Below are positions 8,915 to 21,088 of a stretch of 64,000 bases of DNA, piece by piece. Position numbers and translations under genes: made by a program. The notes beneath the pieces were generated by a model that searched no databases, was not told the DNA's origin, and was given only the letters and a program-made list of their open reading frames with translations. Position 1 is the first letter of the stretch. Each line of letters begins with the position of its first letter. The DNA comes from Symsagittifera roscoffensis (Eukaryota; Xenacoelomorpha; Acoela; Convolutidae). The DNA is taken from contig NC_087067.1 of assembly GCF_963678635.1 (NCBI RefSeq), positions 59,068,487 through 59,132,486 of the forward strand, in the 5' to 3' direction.

Positions 8915-11048
8915 TCAGAAGAAGCTAATGGAACTATCAGAAAGGCAAGACCGACCTCTAGGGAAGCAAGGTGAGGTTTCGGTAATAGCTCTTGATGATG
9001 TTGAATTACCAAATTGGGTACAACAAGTGTTGTCATTAGGGCCGAAACATCCAGTCAGGGATAAACTTGATGAGACACACTTTCTCGCCGACATTGACAT
9101 TTTTCTTTCGGATCTCAAAAATCGTAAAAGCCCCTGGTGGAGGCTCTTTGTAAGATGGAAGCTGTGACAAAAGCCTATGCTAAAAGGGTGAAACAAACAC
9201 CATCTGACAAAGGCATTGAAAAGGCCCGAAAGTATGTGGAGAGTTATGGATTAGTTGCGGTATCGTATGACAAAGGCGTGGGTTTTTGTGTAATGAGGAA
9301 GGACACTACGAGAACAAGTTGTCGGATACATTAGATTCGAATCAATTCAGCAAGATTAAAAGAAAAAATGTTGCGATTGTTTTGATGAAAGAAAGAGACA
9401 TCAATAAGATGTTGTTGGCTGTGAGGAAAAAGACGAAATAAGTGAGAGTCTCTACACAAGGATGAGGTTTAGTGGGGGCAGCCCGCCAGGCTTTATGGGT
9501 TGGCGAAAATGCATAAAGTTATACCCCAAAAAGAACGGTCTTCTCCTTGCTTGGCAGCTCTTATTATAACTTGAACAAGATTTTTGAAAACTTTTCGAGA
9601 AAATTGAGGGCGCAAACATAGAAACCAACTCACTAGATGCGAGAGAAATCTTAGAGAGCACTTATCTTGCGCCCAATGAAAAATTTATATCTCTAGATGT
9701 GAAGAGTTTGTATGCAAATGTTCCACTGAAAGAAGCAATAGATATAGCTCTGAGAAAACTGTATGTGCAAGATGAACCACCATCAGTTGCTAGGAAAACC
9801 ATGATGAGACTGTTGAATATGGAAGTGCAATGAAACATGGTACGTTCAGAAAGATGGTTTGGCAATGGGGGCATCTCTGGCCGTTATTTTAGCATGTCTT
9901 TGGCTTAAGCAGTACGAAACTGCACTATCGAGGGATATTGCCGAAATGTTTTTGCCCGAGAAAGATCTTAACGGAATATGTCCCGAGTGCAAAAAGAAAG
10001 TCACGTACAGGTCAAAAGATGTAGAATATGAATGCTGTTTGAACCGGTATCACGCAAAATGCGGTTATATATCAGATGATGAGTATCGAAATATAAGTGA
10101 AACCGTCTGGTACTGTAGAAAATGCATCCCAATAAGAGAGAAGAACAAGTCAGTACAGCAAGCTAAGTTATTTCTACGCTAAGTTCACGATATAGTGAGA
10201 ACAATGAAGGGTGATCCTGGAAAAATGCTACGGGCTGCAAACTTACTACATCCAAAATTACAGTTCACAATCGAGACACAAACACTAACAGAAAATCAGC
10301 ATTTTCGGAAATACAAATTAGTATTGACAAAAGCAAGGAAATTAGCTGTGGGTGGTATCAAAAACCAACAGATACAGGTACCATACTAAATTTTAGAAGC
10401 TGCGCCCCCCTTTAGTACAAGAGAAGTGTGATTGAAGGAGCTGTTCACCCGGTTTTTCGTAGTACGTCAACAATGGAAGAATATGATAAAGCTATGAAAA
10501 TCAACCTTGAGCAGTGGTTGGATAACCAATATCCGGAAAAATGGTGGTCGCGGGTTGCATCCCATGCCCTTGAAAAGATCATCAGGGAGGGCAAAAACAA
10601 AAAAAACATGGCTGAGAAAAAGAAGCCCTGTGATTATAGCAGTGATTCACCACCCATTTTGATGGTCCAATATAGGGGGAATCACAGTCAGACTTTAGCA
10701 AAACCATCACTGTCAGACATTAGCAATCACCAAAGCGCTGATAATATTCACGGCAAGGAAAACGAAAACTTGTATGCCCTCTCTAAAATCCTCTTTTCTA
10801 GTGAACTGAAATCAATAGTGGTGTACAGACTTGAATGTTGTGGGTGCAAATCCATCTATGTTGGCCAGACGGTCCGACATCTCAAAACAAGGATTGAGGA
10901 ACACCGAGAAGAGGATACCCGAGTTGGACAGCATATAAGGCAGTGTGGTAGTGAGAGTAGTAAGTCTGAGTTTAAATGGAAAATAATCGACCAGGCGTCC
11001 AGCAGCATCAAGTTACTTACATTAGAGGCTGTACACATTAGGAATTAA
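8915..11048 (+). pseudogene. Penelope-like element polyprotein, copy B
   Basis: Same domain order as copy A. The N-terminal block is better preserved (8,928-9,167, then 9,137-9,334 in another frame, with KQTPSDKGIEKARKYVES and LVAVSYDKGVGFCVM). A 20-bp deletion near 9,821 removes the residues between motifs A and B and shifts the frame. The zinc finger is at 9,979-10,125 and again has Tyr at the third ligand. The catalytic motif again reads stop-V-H-D. From 10,428 the RT thumb, MVQYRGN block and GIY-YIG domain are in one frame for 206 residues, ending early because of a 14-bp deletion before the conserved terminal Asn. Confidence 0.85.
9979..10125 (+). other. PHD-type zinc-finger insert in RT, copy B
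   Basis: Same ligand spacing as copy A and the same Tyr in place of the third Cys, so the substitution predates the duplication. It sits between RT motif B (MGASLAVILA) and the degenerate motif C. Confidence 0.75.
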
Positions 11049-11210
11049 CACGCGCGAAGCGTTTAGAAGTAGTGAGCTAACACTAAGGCTATATTTCCAG
11101 AATCGAAAAATTCTGGCTAAAACACATTAGGAATTAACACGCGCGAAGCGTTTAGAAGTAGTGAGCTAACACTAAGGCTTTATTTCCAGAATCAAAATAT
11201 TCTGGCTAAA
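11033..11210 (+). repeat. 89-bp tandem duplication at PLE 3' end
   Basis: The stretch beginning acacattaggaattaacacg occurs at 11,033 and again at 11,122, a period of 89 bp. It spans the truncated end of the GIY-YIG ORF and the start of the tail, and is found only in this copy. Confidence 0.8.
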
Positions 11211-11743
11211 ACAAAAAGTTTTTGCAATCACTTACATCTTAGCATGACAATTAGCGACAAAATGAAATTTTAAAAATAAAAAAGGTAAAAACTCGTGACA
11301 AAACTTGTAACAAAGTAATTAAAAATGTTACATAATAAATGTTACATAATTTTAGTAATATTTGTAAAGTTTTGATTGGTTGAATTTATAAAATTTGGAA
11401 AAATGATGTGTATGACACTTTTTCTGATCTTTGATCATTTTGTACAGATAGTTTAGAATTTTTAAAACCAGAAGATGCACAAAAATGTGCAAAAACGTTT
11501 GTTTGAAAGTACAATTTTAACGCAATACAACGAAAATACATTTTTAATTTTCTCAAAAAAATTTTACAATAGACTAATCTAAATGACAAAAAAAACATCA
11601 ATTTACAAATGTTATTTACAATATTTCACATACAATTGGGTTCTGACCCATCATGTTGAATGTTGTTGCTGTTGAATAATAATTACAGCTACTGCTGCTT
11701 GGATTGCTCCCAGTGAGTTCTTAATAACTTCCTCTTCGAGTTT
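11211..11743 (+). repeat. PLE 3' tail, copy C
   Basis: AT-rich tail homologous to 1-552, 6,043-6,539 and 18,870-19,412. Non-coding. Confidence 0.75.
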
Positions 11744-12802
11744 TGTAACAGTCGTTAGCTTTTATCACATATGAGGGTAGGAGAAATAGGCCCTATAACC
11801 ATTGGGTCAGGAGCCCTTGAGCGAAGTTTTCAGTAATATCATTTCCCTCAAAAGCAAGATGAAACTTCGTAATATGACCGACTGGCATATTTCTGCAGCC
11901 ACTGCAATCACATACAACGCACCTAGCGTTCACATACAACATAGCGTTCAACGCACCTCCGGTGCTTCCAAAATTTTCGACAACTCATGAAAAACAGCAG
12001 ATATTGGAAACAAGATCTGCAAACTTTCAGTGTAATCTGACTGCACCCAATTACAGGGTTGGTAATTTCGAACTTTTTATATTTTTTTTCATTTCGATTT
12101 TAAAAGCGTCATCTCAAAAATTTAATGGACCTCTGTAGAAGCTTGGAGGCAACATTTTCAACCACTGAGAGTCCGTAAGAGCACCCTAATATAGAGTTGG
12201 CAATTTCAAATTTCGTGAATTTTTAAAACTTAGTTTCCCGAAAAAATCTGAGAAAATCATAAGAGACGTCTTATCTCAGAAAATAAAAAGATTTGATATG
12301 AAACACTAAAATAATAGTCTATGTATAACAGGGGTAAAAATTAAAAAACTGACATATAAGAATCAAAAATTTTTCCAAATCGAAATTTTATAATCAAGAA
12401 AGAACAAAAAAATGAAAAACTTCAAAATTTTACAAGAAACTCGCAAGATGTTTAATATTTCTGCTTACAAAACTGTAGTTTTCATCAAGCTGCAATTTCC
12501 CGCTTCTGTTTTGCTGCAAACCGGTACCTCTGTATTTTAAGCACAAGTCACAGAAAAAATAAAAACAGTTTGCCGATCTGGACAGCCAGTATCCGTTTGA
12601 ACAAAAATTGTACAGAAACAGTTCAGAAACTATCTAGACGAGCTCTCAACAGTTTAGAAGAAGCTTCGGTTTTACGATAATTATATTATATAAAAACTGT
12701 TGTTTAATTTTGATTAGTTAAAAAGTTTAGAGCCTTTTTAGACTTTCAGATCTATTTTCAGATCTTCGATCATTTTGTAAAATTTGTTTAAAAATTTTAA
12801 TC

Positions 12803-12829
12803 CTGATGATGCACAAGATGTGCGAGAAC
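12803..12829 (+). ncRNA. Hammerhead-like hairpin motif, copy C
   Basis: CTGATGA, hairpin GCACA-AGA-TGTGC, then GAGAAC. The stem is intact relative to copy A and only the loop changes. Same caveats as copy A. Confidence 0.3.
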
Positions 12830-13012
12830 ATTTGAATTAACATTTTAAATTTCTTGTAATCATTTTTGTTAAATTCTAACCCTTTTTGGCGAGAAACTAT
12901 AAGCAAACTGTTATATTATTTTAAGGAAAACAGTTATTACTTCATTTTTTTTCTCTATTTGTACAGAATATTACTACCGCTTTTTGTTTATAGTGTTTGA
13001 GTTAAAATTGCA

Positions 13013-13297
13013 ATGATTGTAGCAGCCGGTTCTCTTTATAACAGCCTGGAAGATCTTGAGCAAGATGAACAGAGAGAGACGCAGCAGAAGTTCTACGCAG
13101 TCCCCGGCCTTTCTCTGAACCCCAATACCTTGAACAGGGGGAAGGATTTACGATTGTTATTGGAACTGCAACCTCTGGCCAGTAAGCAGATTATTATCTG
13201 GCACGACGTCCTGAACAACAGCACACCCTCCCATCGCACGAACAACTATACGCCCTGCCCACTTGATGAACTTCTGGTGTATTTACAATCGAAGTGA
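13013..13297 (+). pseudogene. WHDVLNN-type ORF, copy C (truncated)
   Basis: 94 residues, beginning MIVAAGSLYNSLEDLEQ, collinear with the intact ORF at 20,657. It is stopped by TGA where copy D has CGA. The downstream part of the frame (GTPDIFEDLRKTEI-like) is still readable to about 13,442. Function unrecognised. Confidence 0.6.
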
Positions 13298-14330
13298 AGA
13301 CAAATTAGTGGCATTGCCTACTGTAGGAGAACGTGTACTCCCGATATTTTTGAGGATCTGCGGAAGACAGAGATAATCGTCATAAAGACAACCGGTAACC
13401 TAATCTCTAGAAGCAAGAGACAGAATCCTGCGGTCCTCAGTTAATATTGTGCCAGTATGTCATACTTGGAAGTTTGACCTTGAGCAACGCTAAAGACGTA
13501 ATTTTGGGGCGAATTGAAACTTTCCAAAAAATTGAATTGAGCATGTCATGCTCAAGTTTCTCGCGACAACTGAAAATATCAGAAAAACAAGAAGAGAAGA
13601 ACCGAACGACAATCGCGGGAAAGTAGTTGGAAAGCAGCGGGAAATTGCTGTTCGCAATTTCCAGACACGAGATCGTACGAGAGTAGAGCTGTCGTATTCT
13701 TAACAGAAGGCAGAGTGATCGCAGGCAGAGAAGACAAGAAATGAGAAGTGGATGAGAGTGAACCTTCGGTGGAAAGGTGGACAACTGAAGTTGAACAATG
13801 ATCAAGCCCCAAAAACGTACTTCTCAAATCAAAACTAATTCAATTAAAACTCCTCGAGTCAGACTTGATTACCCCATTTATTCTCGAGCTGCTTAATAAT
13901 TTAGTAACTCGATTCTAGAGAGTGTGCCGGTATGTGAGTACCCAATTTAAATTTCATGAGTGTGTTTAATGTTGTTAAGTTGAGATAAGGAGAGTCTTAG
14001 ATTGATCCATCTGTAATGGATCAAAGTTCCACTGTCTAATAAGAAGTAACTATACGGATTGTTCCGACCCCGTTTTTAACGGCTTCCGAACAGGTATTGT
14101 TTTAGGTACCTAAGTATGGGGACATTCTTAATTTCTAGAGTGGAGGATTTTTTGGTAGTAGCCTTCAAGCTGTAAAAAGGGTATTTAGTCTCATGTCGCA
14201 AGTGAACCGAATTGGCTCCGACCGCTTGAGGTGAAAAAACACAAGAGGTAGTGTCCCGACTCTTGAGCCAATGATTATAGGGCCTACTTTTCTTTAACCT
14301 CATATGTGACTTAAGGAGGCGACTGTTACA

Positions 14331-15870
14331 TAGTGTTTTTATGGCGCTCCTGTTTGTTTTTACGACATCATGACTACGGAAACGAACCCACTTGACACAT
14401 TTTCGAGCTTCATGCCCATTCTAGAGTACCAGTGGTGCGGTTCAACGGGAACGTATTCATTTTTTGGTTGTACCGCGTTAGTTTTTTAAGAAAACTGGAG
14501 AAAATTTTTCGGTGCTTTTTCCGAAAGGAGGGCTAGCAAACCGAGTAAGAGGGGTCACAAGGACGACAAAAGACGAGTAAAAGAGAAAAAGCGAAACAAA
14601 AAACCGTTTTTACTTGAGCAGAGCTTGGAAACAGGCTGTACCGTTTTCTTTCGAGAGGCTTAGCACCCATCGAACTTAGTGTAATTTTCGGCTCAAGTGG
14701 GGGGCTAGATAGGGGGGAGGTTAGAAGGGGGGCTGGTTAAGATAGAGTGTGGCGGTTGGATATTGTAAAAAGGGGGGACATTTTGTAGTAACTATACAAT
14801 CATATCGTCGATTTAGTTACATTAGTAGACCCAGACTCTGGAACGATCCATCTTTAGACTGATAACAAGAGTTTCAACGCAAGGATATCCAAATTTAAGA
14901 TCGAAATATGCTAGGTAACCTGATCGCATCGGGTAGGGGGATCGGAAATAGACAATTTTTGGAACCCACAAAATGGATATCCCATAAAACCGCTAATAGG
15001 GGGAGGAAAACGCGGGGCAATCAGGTACCAGACATTTTTTTACGAAAGGACGACATTGGTCGCCTTTGATTTTTGGGTGTACTCGTCTTTCTGTTTTTTA
15101 TCATTTTTCGCGCTTAAATTTTTTGACGTTTTTGGAACTAATTTTATCGGCTTTTGACAAATAGGTGATCATAAGACACTTGCTGACAAATCGTATTTGG
15201 ACTTGCATCGGATTATTAAAGGGAGATAATTAGAGGGGGTAGTAGGTAAAACTTTTGGTTAGTAAGATTGGGTTTTGTGGAAATTTTTCAATACTATCTA
15301 AAAACCAGCTTAAAGAAGAAATCTTTCATGACTCAAAACACATCACAACAATTATTAAAAGTTAGTTAAATTCGATCAATTCGAAAGAAAAACTTTAAAA
15401 TTGAATATTTATTTGGAGTCAAAATTGAAAGAGAAAAGGTATTAAATTGCAAGGAATTTGAGCCAGTCTAAAAATTAAATCAACTTTAATTTGAAATTAT
15501 CCAAACTTACCTTACCCAAAAACAGTAAACAAAAATTGCCTCTGAAGTGATGATACTGAGCCCGTTCACAAATTACTCGATTTTTTGTTAAAATGAAAAA
15601 TTGATTCAGTTGCAAATAGAAACTGAGCTGATCTAGAAAATGAAAACAAAAAAGCCTGCTCAAACCAAAATAGCCTAGAATAAATTGTTCGTCAATTTAA
15701 ATCATTTTTCAGATAAAAATTAAATGTTCAGCCAAAAAACAGCATGTGAAGGGTTCAATAAGCTAAGCAAATAAAAAATTTACAAAATTTTTTCATGATC
15801 TCTATGGCCCAAAAGAATTACTGGAAAATCTTTGAAGTAATCACTACAACAGGATGTCTATCAAGTGTGA
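14331..15870. other. Unrecognised 1.5-kb non-coding stretch
   Basis: Follows the right inverted repeat. It is moderately G-rich in places (14,690-14,770, with several GGGGG runs) and then AT-rich. No long ORF. It is duplicated at 21,960-23,878 with a 448-bp indel difference. It could be the 5' region of the LINE relic that follows. Confidence 0.5.
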
Positions 15871-16479
15871 GTGGTGGAACTGCAAATAAATGAACTAGCC
15901 AGATTGCCAACGCCAAGATACCTGAGTTTGAAAGTATTTGATTTTGGGATCCAGTATCATGGCTCGAATAAGAACAGAAAGTTTTTCGCAAGACACCTCT
16001 ATTCCTTCTATAGAGTAAGTACTATTGAAGAGAACATCAAAGTAAAAATAAATATCCATCAACAAAACTTAAATATAATATGGTATGAGATGGCACTGAT
16101 TTCATCCTGAAGTCAATGTACGCTTAGGTGAATGAGACACCAAACGCGGATTGATGGTATTACCAATAAAATTAAGCCTGAAAAGATTGTAGTGTGCGAG
16201 ATAAATCTAAACGTCAAAAACGAGGAGGCAAGTTCTAGGGTTGAGCTATATAATGACTACTTAAGCGATACTTATAGTACAAAACCAGGTTTTGAATTGC
16301 TTAGACTCAATGCTATGACAAGAAATGTCACTAAGTGGAGCTTTCTACAATGTGATAACATCCATCATGATAATGGCATTGGTGAACCCTTTTTGCGCAA
16401 TTGTAAGCACATGTTCAAAGAATCTGCCACGATAAAAATTGTAGAAATTAAAACAGTCGCTCTCAAAAAAGTTCGCTAA
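15871..16479 (+). pseudogene. Unrecognised ORF pair upstream of LINE RT, copy C
   Basis: Two ORFs in the same frame (15,871-16,110 and 16,132-16,479), separated by an in-frame TGA and further stops, together about 195 residues. The second part is 115 residues with only two residue differences from the copy at 24,140. It lies just upstream of recognisable LINE RT sequence, so by position it might be the endonuclease-RT linker of that element. I recognise no domain. Confidence 0.35.
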
Positions 16480-16726
16480 TCGCAACACCCCTTAGTATAG
16501 GACCCGTACTTTTTCAAAATTTTAATTGGCATAATAAATCACCATATAGTCATGTGCGGGGCCATTATTGATACCAGTTATGTTGATTTTCTTTTAAAAT
16601 TATATTATTTAAAATTCAATGAAATAAAATTTAGCTTCAGGCCTCAATAAGCTTTATAGTCTCAAAAGTTCTTACATTATTCCGCAAAATTTTCTCAGGA
16701 TATGCAACCCTTGCTCGTATGTTGAT

Positions 16727-17535
16727 GTGACAATGGTTTTTTTTAGGCTTATCGTTAAAGATATTGTTTTTAAGAATTTCATTGATAAGGAAAGTAGGAG
16801 GTCGGGTCATTTGGTTACGCCAACCCAACCCGCTTTCTTCAAGGATGACTTTAACTTAAATAACAAAAAATTGTTTTCATTCAGATTTCTTATGCCAGTG
16901 ATGAGTGCCAATTAGAATTTTTCAAACTCAAAAAAACCACCAAGGCCCTCTGGTATTCCAGCATGGGCACTAAAATTGGTTGCAAGGAAATATACCCAGG
17001 TCTTACATTTCTTTTCAATGGATATCTAAAAAGTTTTGTCTGTACCGATAAGCGCGAAAAAGTCATTGTCACCCCAGTATACAAAAAACCAAATCCAAAC
17101 TACCAGAAAAATAAAGACCAATCTCAATAACAGGTGCATTATCAACTTCGTGCAACTTCGAAATGTACAATAAAATGAATAACTTTCCTTGCAAAACCTG
17201 TTAAGCTACGCCAAATTTGGATTCAAAACCTCCTATTCCACATTTGATGCAATTGTTTCGGCACGGAATCTTTCAGAAAATCATCTGATAGCAATAAATC
17301 TGTTTTTTACTCGTTTTTATACTTTTCCAAAACATTCGACTCTATTGATAGTAAGTTCTACAACAAAAATGTTAACCTCTGTGTTTCTCTGAAAGTGTAA
17401 TCAAAATGATAAATTTTCTCATTCGCAACCAAAAGAAAACAGTCATTTACATTTAATCAGACTAGATTTCATTACACTAAGGTGTCTTTCATTGTATGAA
17501 AGATTTTTTCTTGTTTCGTTTTTATGTGTTAGGAA
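16727..17535 (+). pseudogene. Non-LTR retrotransposon (LINE-like) RT relic, copy C
   Basis: Recognisable in shifting frames. A linker (FKLKK...IPAWALKL in the partner copy) is followed by FNGYLKSF, VIVTPVYKK, a RPISI-like block and KFGFKTSYSTFDA. RT motif A appears as KTFDSIDSKFY at about 17,327-17,360. A degenerate motif B region corresponding to GVPQGS..LLF is at about 17,480-17,520. These are the landmarks of Jockey/CR1-type LINE RTs. The catalytic FADD part is missing because the 92-bp satellite begins immediately after. Several stops and frameshifts; inactive. Confidence 0.7.
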
Positions 17536-17548
17536 CACAGTGAAACTA

Positions 17549-18360
17549 GACATGAAATGGGTGCGGAAACACCGATAGAGGTCTTTGACATTATGTTTCA
17601 GTGACCGACGGACATTGTTACGTCAATTAATCGGTTCCTAGACATAAAATGGGTGCGGAAACACCGATAGTGATCTTTGACATTCTGTTTCAGTGACCGA
17701 CGGACATTATTACATCAACTTACCGTCTCCTGGACATGAAATGGGTGCGGAAACACCTATAGATGTATGACTTTATGTTTCAGTGACCTACGGGCATTGT
17801 TACATCATCTTATCGACTACTGCACATGAAATAGGTGCGGAAACACCCATAGAGGTCAATGACAACTGATTGACTCCTAGACATAAAATGAATGGGGATA
17901 CACCGATAAAGATCTATCACATTATGTTTCAGTGACCGACGGGCATTATTACATCAACTAACCGACTACTGGACATAAAATGGGTGCAGAAAGGCCGATA
18001 TTGGTCTATGACCTTATATTTCAGTGTTCGACGTGCATTGCTACATCAACTAATCGACTTCTGGACATAAAATGGGTGCGGAAACACCTAAAGAGGTCTA
18101 TGACATTTTTTTTCAGTGACCGGCGGACATCGTTACATCAACTAACCGACTCCTGGTAGTTTGGGTGTCTATAAATTGATAAAGGTCTATGACCTTATTT
18201 TTCAGTGACTGACGGGCATTGTTACATCACCTAACCGACTTCTGGACATAAAATGGGTTCAGAAAGGCCAATATTGGTCTATGAAATTATGTTTCAGTGA
18301 CCGATGGACTTTGATATATCAACTAACCGACTCCTTGACATAAAATAGGTGCGGCAACTC
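17549..18360 (+). repeat. 92-bp satellite, short array (about 9 monomers)
   Basis: Monomer of about 92 bp beginning gacataaaatgggtgcggaa and including cagtgaccgacggacattgt. The monomers match the first monomers of the array at 25,560 in order, including an aberrant one with ctggtagtttgggtgtct. The array is therefore part of the duplicated unit. It ends abruptly at PLE sequence. Confidence 0.9.
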
Positions 18361-18363
18361 AGA

Positions 18364-18843
18364 GGCTGAGAAAAGAAGCCCTTTGATTATAGCTGTGATT
18401 CACCACCCATTTTGATGGTCCAATATAGGGGGAATCACAGTCAGACTTTAGCAAAATCATGACTGTCAGACATTAGCAATCACCAATGCGCTGATAATAT
18501 TCACGGCGAGGAAAACGCAAACTTGTATGCCCTCTCTAAAATCCTCTTTTCTAGTGAATTGAAATCAATAGTGGTGTACAGACTTGAATGTTGTGGGTGC
18601 AATTCCATCTATGTTGGCCAGACGGTCCGACATCTCACAACAAGGATTGAGGAACACCGAGAAGAGGATACCCGAGTTGGACAGCATATAAGGCAGTGTG
18701 GTAATGAGAGTAGTAAGTCTGAGTTTAAATGGAAAATAATCGATCAGGCGTCCAGCAGCATCAAGTTACTTACATTAGAGGCAGTGCACATTAGGAAAGA
18801 GAGACCGGCAATTAACACGCGCGAAGCGTTTAGAAGTAATTAG
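18364..18843 (+). pseudogene. PLE GIY-YIG fragment (5'-truncated), copy C
   Basis: PLE sequence starts abruptly at a point equivalent to about 10,610 in copy B. The open frame 18,523-18,843 (106 residues) carries VVYRLEC-GCN, IYVGQT, RHLTTRIEEH, LEAVHI and the terminal PAIN, so the nuclease domain is complete. There is no RT. The 5' truncation is the breakpoint of a tandem duplication, not a retrotransposition 5' truncation. Confidence 0.85.
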
Positions 18844-19412
18844 CTAACACTAAAGCTATATTTCGAGAATCGAAAAATTCTGGCTAAAACAAAAAGTTTT
18901 TGCAATCACTTACATCTTAGCATGACAATTAGCGACAAAATGAAATTTTAAAAATAAAAAAGGTAAAAACTCGTGACAAAACTTGTAACAAAGTGTTTAA
19001 AATTGTTACATAATAAATGTTACATAATTTCAATAATATTTGTAAAGTTTTGATTTGTTGAATTTATAAAATTTGGAGAAATGATGTGTATGACACTTTT
19101 GCTGATCATTTTGTACAGATAGTTTAAAATTTTTAAAACCAGAAGATGCACAAAAATGTGCAAAAACGTTTGTTTGAAAATACAATTTTAACGCGATACA
19201 ACGAAAATACATTTTTAAATTTCTCAAAAAAATTTTACAACAGACTAATCTAAATGACAAAAAAACATCAATTTACAAATGTAATTTACAAAATTTCACA
19301 TACAATTGGGTTCTGAACCATCATGTTAAATGTTGTTGCTGTTGAATAGAATTTACAGCTACTGCTGCTTGGATTGCTCCCAGTGAGTTCTTAATAATTT
19401 CCTCTTCGAGTT
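18844..19412 (+). repeat. PLE 3' tail, copy D
   Basis: AT-rich tail homologous to the other three copies. Contains the degenerate hairpin near 19,140-19,170. Non-coding. Confidence 0.75.
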
Positions 19413-20446
19413 TGTAACAGTCGTTAGCTTTTATCACATATGAGGGTAGGAGAAATGGGCCCTATAACGATTGGGTCAGGAACCCTTGAGCGAATTTTTC
19501 AGTAATACCATTTCCCTCAAAAGCAAGATTAAACTTCGGAATATGACCGACTGGCATATTTCTGCAGCCACTGCAATCACATACAACTAGCGTTCAACGC
19601 ACCTCCGGTGCTTCCAAATTTTTCGACAACTCATGAAAAACAGCAGATATTGGAAACAAGATCTGCAAACTTTCAGTGTAATCTGACTGCACCCAATTAC
19701 AGGGTTGGTAATTTCGAACTTTTTATTTTTTTTCATTCCCACTTTAAAAGCGTCACCTCAAAAACCTAATGGACCTCTGGAGAAGCTTGGAGGCAACATT
19801 TTCAACCACTGAGAGTCCGTAAGAGCACCCTAATATAAAGTTGGCATTTTCAAATTTCGTGAATTTATAAAACTTAGTTTCCCGAAAAAATCTGAGAAAA
19901 TCATAAGAGACGTCTTATCTCAGAAAATAAAAGGATTTGATATGAAACACTAAAATTATAGTCTATGTTTAACAGGGGTAAAAGTTAAAAAAACTGACAT
20001 GTCAGAATCAAAAATTTTTCCAAATTGAAATTTTATAACCATGAAAGATCAAAAAAATGAAAAACCTCAGAAATTTACAAGAAAATTGCAAGATGTTTAA
20101 TGTTTCTGCTTACCAAACTGTAGTTTTCATCAAGCTGCAATTTCCTGCTTCTGTTTTGCTGCAAACCGGTACCTCTGTATTTTAAGCACAAGTCACAGAA
20201 AAAATAAAAACAGTTTGCGGATGAGGACAGCCAGTATCCGTTTGAACAAAAATTGTACAGAAACAGTTCAGAAACTATCTAGACGAGCTCTCAACAGTTT
20301 AGAAGAGCTTCGGTTTTACGATAATTATATTATGTAAAAACTGTTGTTTAATTTTGATTAGTTAAAAAGTTTAGAACCTTTTTAGACTTTCAGATCTATT
20401 TTCAGATCTTCGATCATTTTGTAAAATTTGTTTGAAAATTTTAATC

Positions 20447-20473
20447 CTGATGATGCACAAGATGTGCGAGAAC
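20447..20473 (+). ncRNA. Hammerhead-like hairpin motif, copy D
   Basis: Identical in core to copy C: CTGATGA, GCACA-AGA-TGTGC, GAGAAC. Candidate only. Confidence 0.3.
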
Positions 20474-20656
20474 ATTTGAATTAACATTTTAAATTTCTTG
20501 TAATGATTTTTGTTAAATTCTAACCCTTTTTGGTGAGAAACTATAAGCAAACTGTTATATTATTTTAAGGAAAACAGTTATTACTTCATTTTTTTTCTCT
20601 ATTTGTACAGAATATTACTACCGCTTTTTGTTTATAGTGTTTGAGTTAAAATTGCA

Positions 20657-21088
20657 ATGATTGTAGCAGCCGGTTCTCTTTATAACAGCCTGGAAGATCT
20701 TGAGCAAGATGAACAGAGAGAGACGCAGCAGAAGTTCTACGCAGTCCCCGGCCTTTCTCTGAACCCCAATACCTTGAACAGGGGGAAGGATTTACGATTG
20801 TTATTGGAACTGCAACCTCTGGCCAGTAAGCAGATGATTATCTGGCACGACGTCCTGAACAACAGCATACCCTCCCATCGCACGAACAACTATACGCCCT
20901 GCCCACTTGATGAACTACTGGTGTATTTACAATCAAAGCGAAGACAAGTTAGTGGCATTGCCTACTGCAGGAGAACGGGTACTCCCGATATTTTTGAGGA
21001 TCTGCGGAAGACAGAGATAATTGTCATAAAGACAACCGGTAACCTTATCTCTAGAAGCAAGAGACAGAATCCTGCGGTCCTCAGATAA
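20657..21088 (+). CDS. Conserved ORF of unknown function (WHDVLNN type), intact copy D
   Basis: 143 residues starting at ATG 20,657, about 150 bp downstream of a pseudo-LTR-like block. The N-terminus is acidic (SLEDLEQDEQRE). The central block reads IIWHDVLNNSIPSHRTNN, followed by PLDELLVYLQ. A third block, SGIAYCRRTGTPDIFEDL, precedes a beta-strand-like IIVIKTTGN and a basic tail (RSKRQ). The alternation of hydrophobic strands and helices suggests a small alpha/beta domain. I do not recognise the family with confidence. Three other copies are broken, so this one may be intact by chance. It may be the N-terminal part of the PLE coding region or a separate element protein. Confidence 0.5.
   Translation: MIVAAGSLYNSLEDLEQDEQRETQQKFYAVPGLSLNPNTLNRGKDLRLLLELQPLASKQMIIWHDVLNNSIPSHRTNNYTPCPLDELLVYLQSKRRQVSGIAYCRRTGTPDIFEDLRKTEIIVIKTTGNLISRSKRQNPAVLR

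Larger units (their letters stand above)
11744..14330. mobile_element. Inverted-repeat-bounded segment, copy C
   Basis: Left arm begins at 11,744 (tgtaacagtcg). Right arm is 14,264-14,330, a 67-bp arm matching the left one in inverse orientation. The interior holds a pseudo-LTR-like block (12,700-12,860), the hammerhead-like hairpin and the WHDVLNN ORF. About 190 bp near 14,080-14,270 are present here and in copy D but missing from A and B. The left flank is PLE tail and the right flank is unrelated to that of copies A and B. Confidence 0.65.

Noticed and set aside
20657-21088. WHDVLNN ORF as an SGNH/GDSL-type hydrolase
   Set aside because: The D, H and N residues are suggestive, but no GDS nucleophile block or other family motif is visible, so I left it unnamed.
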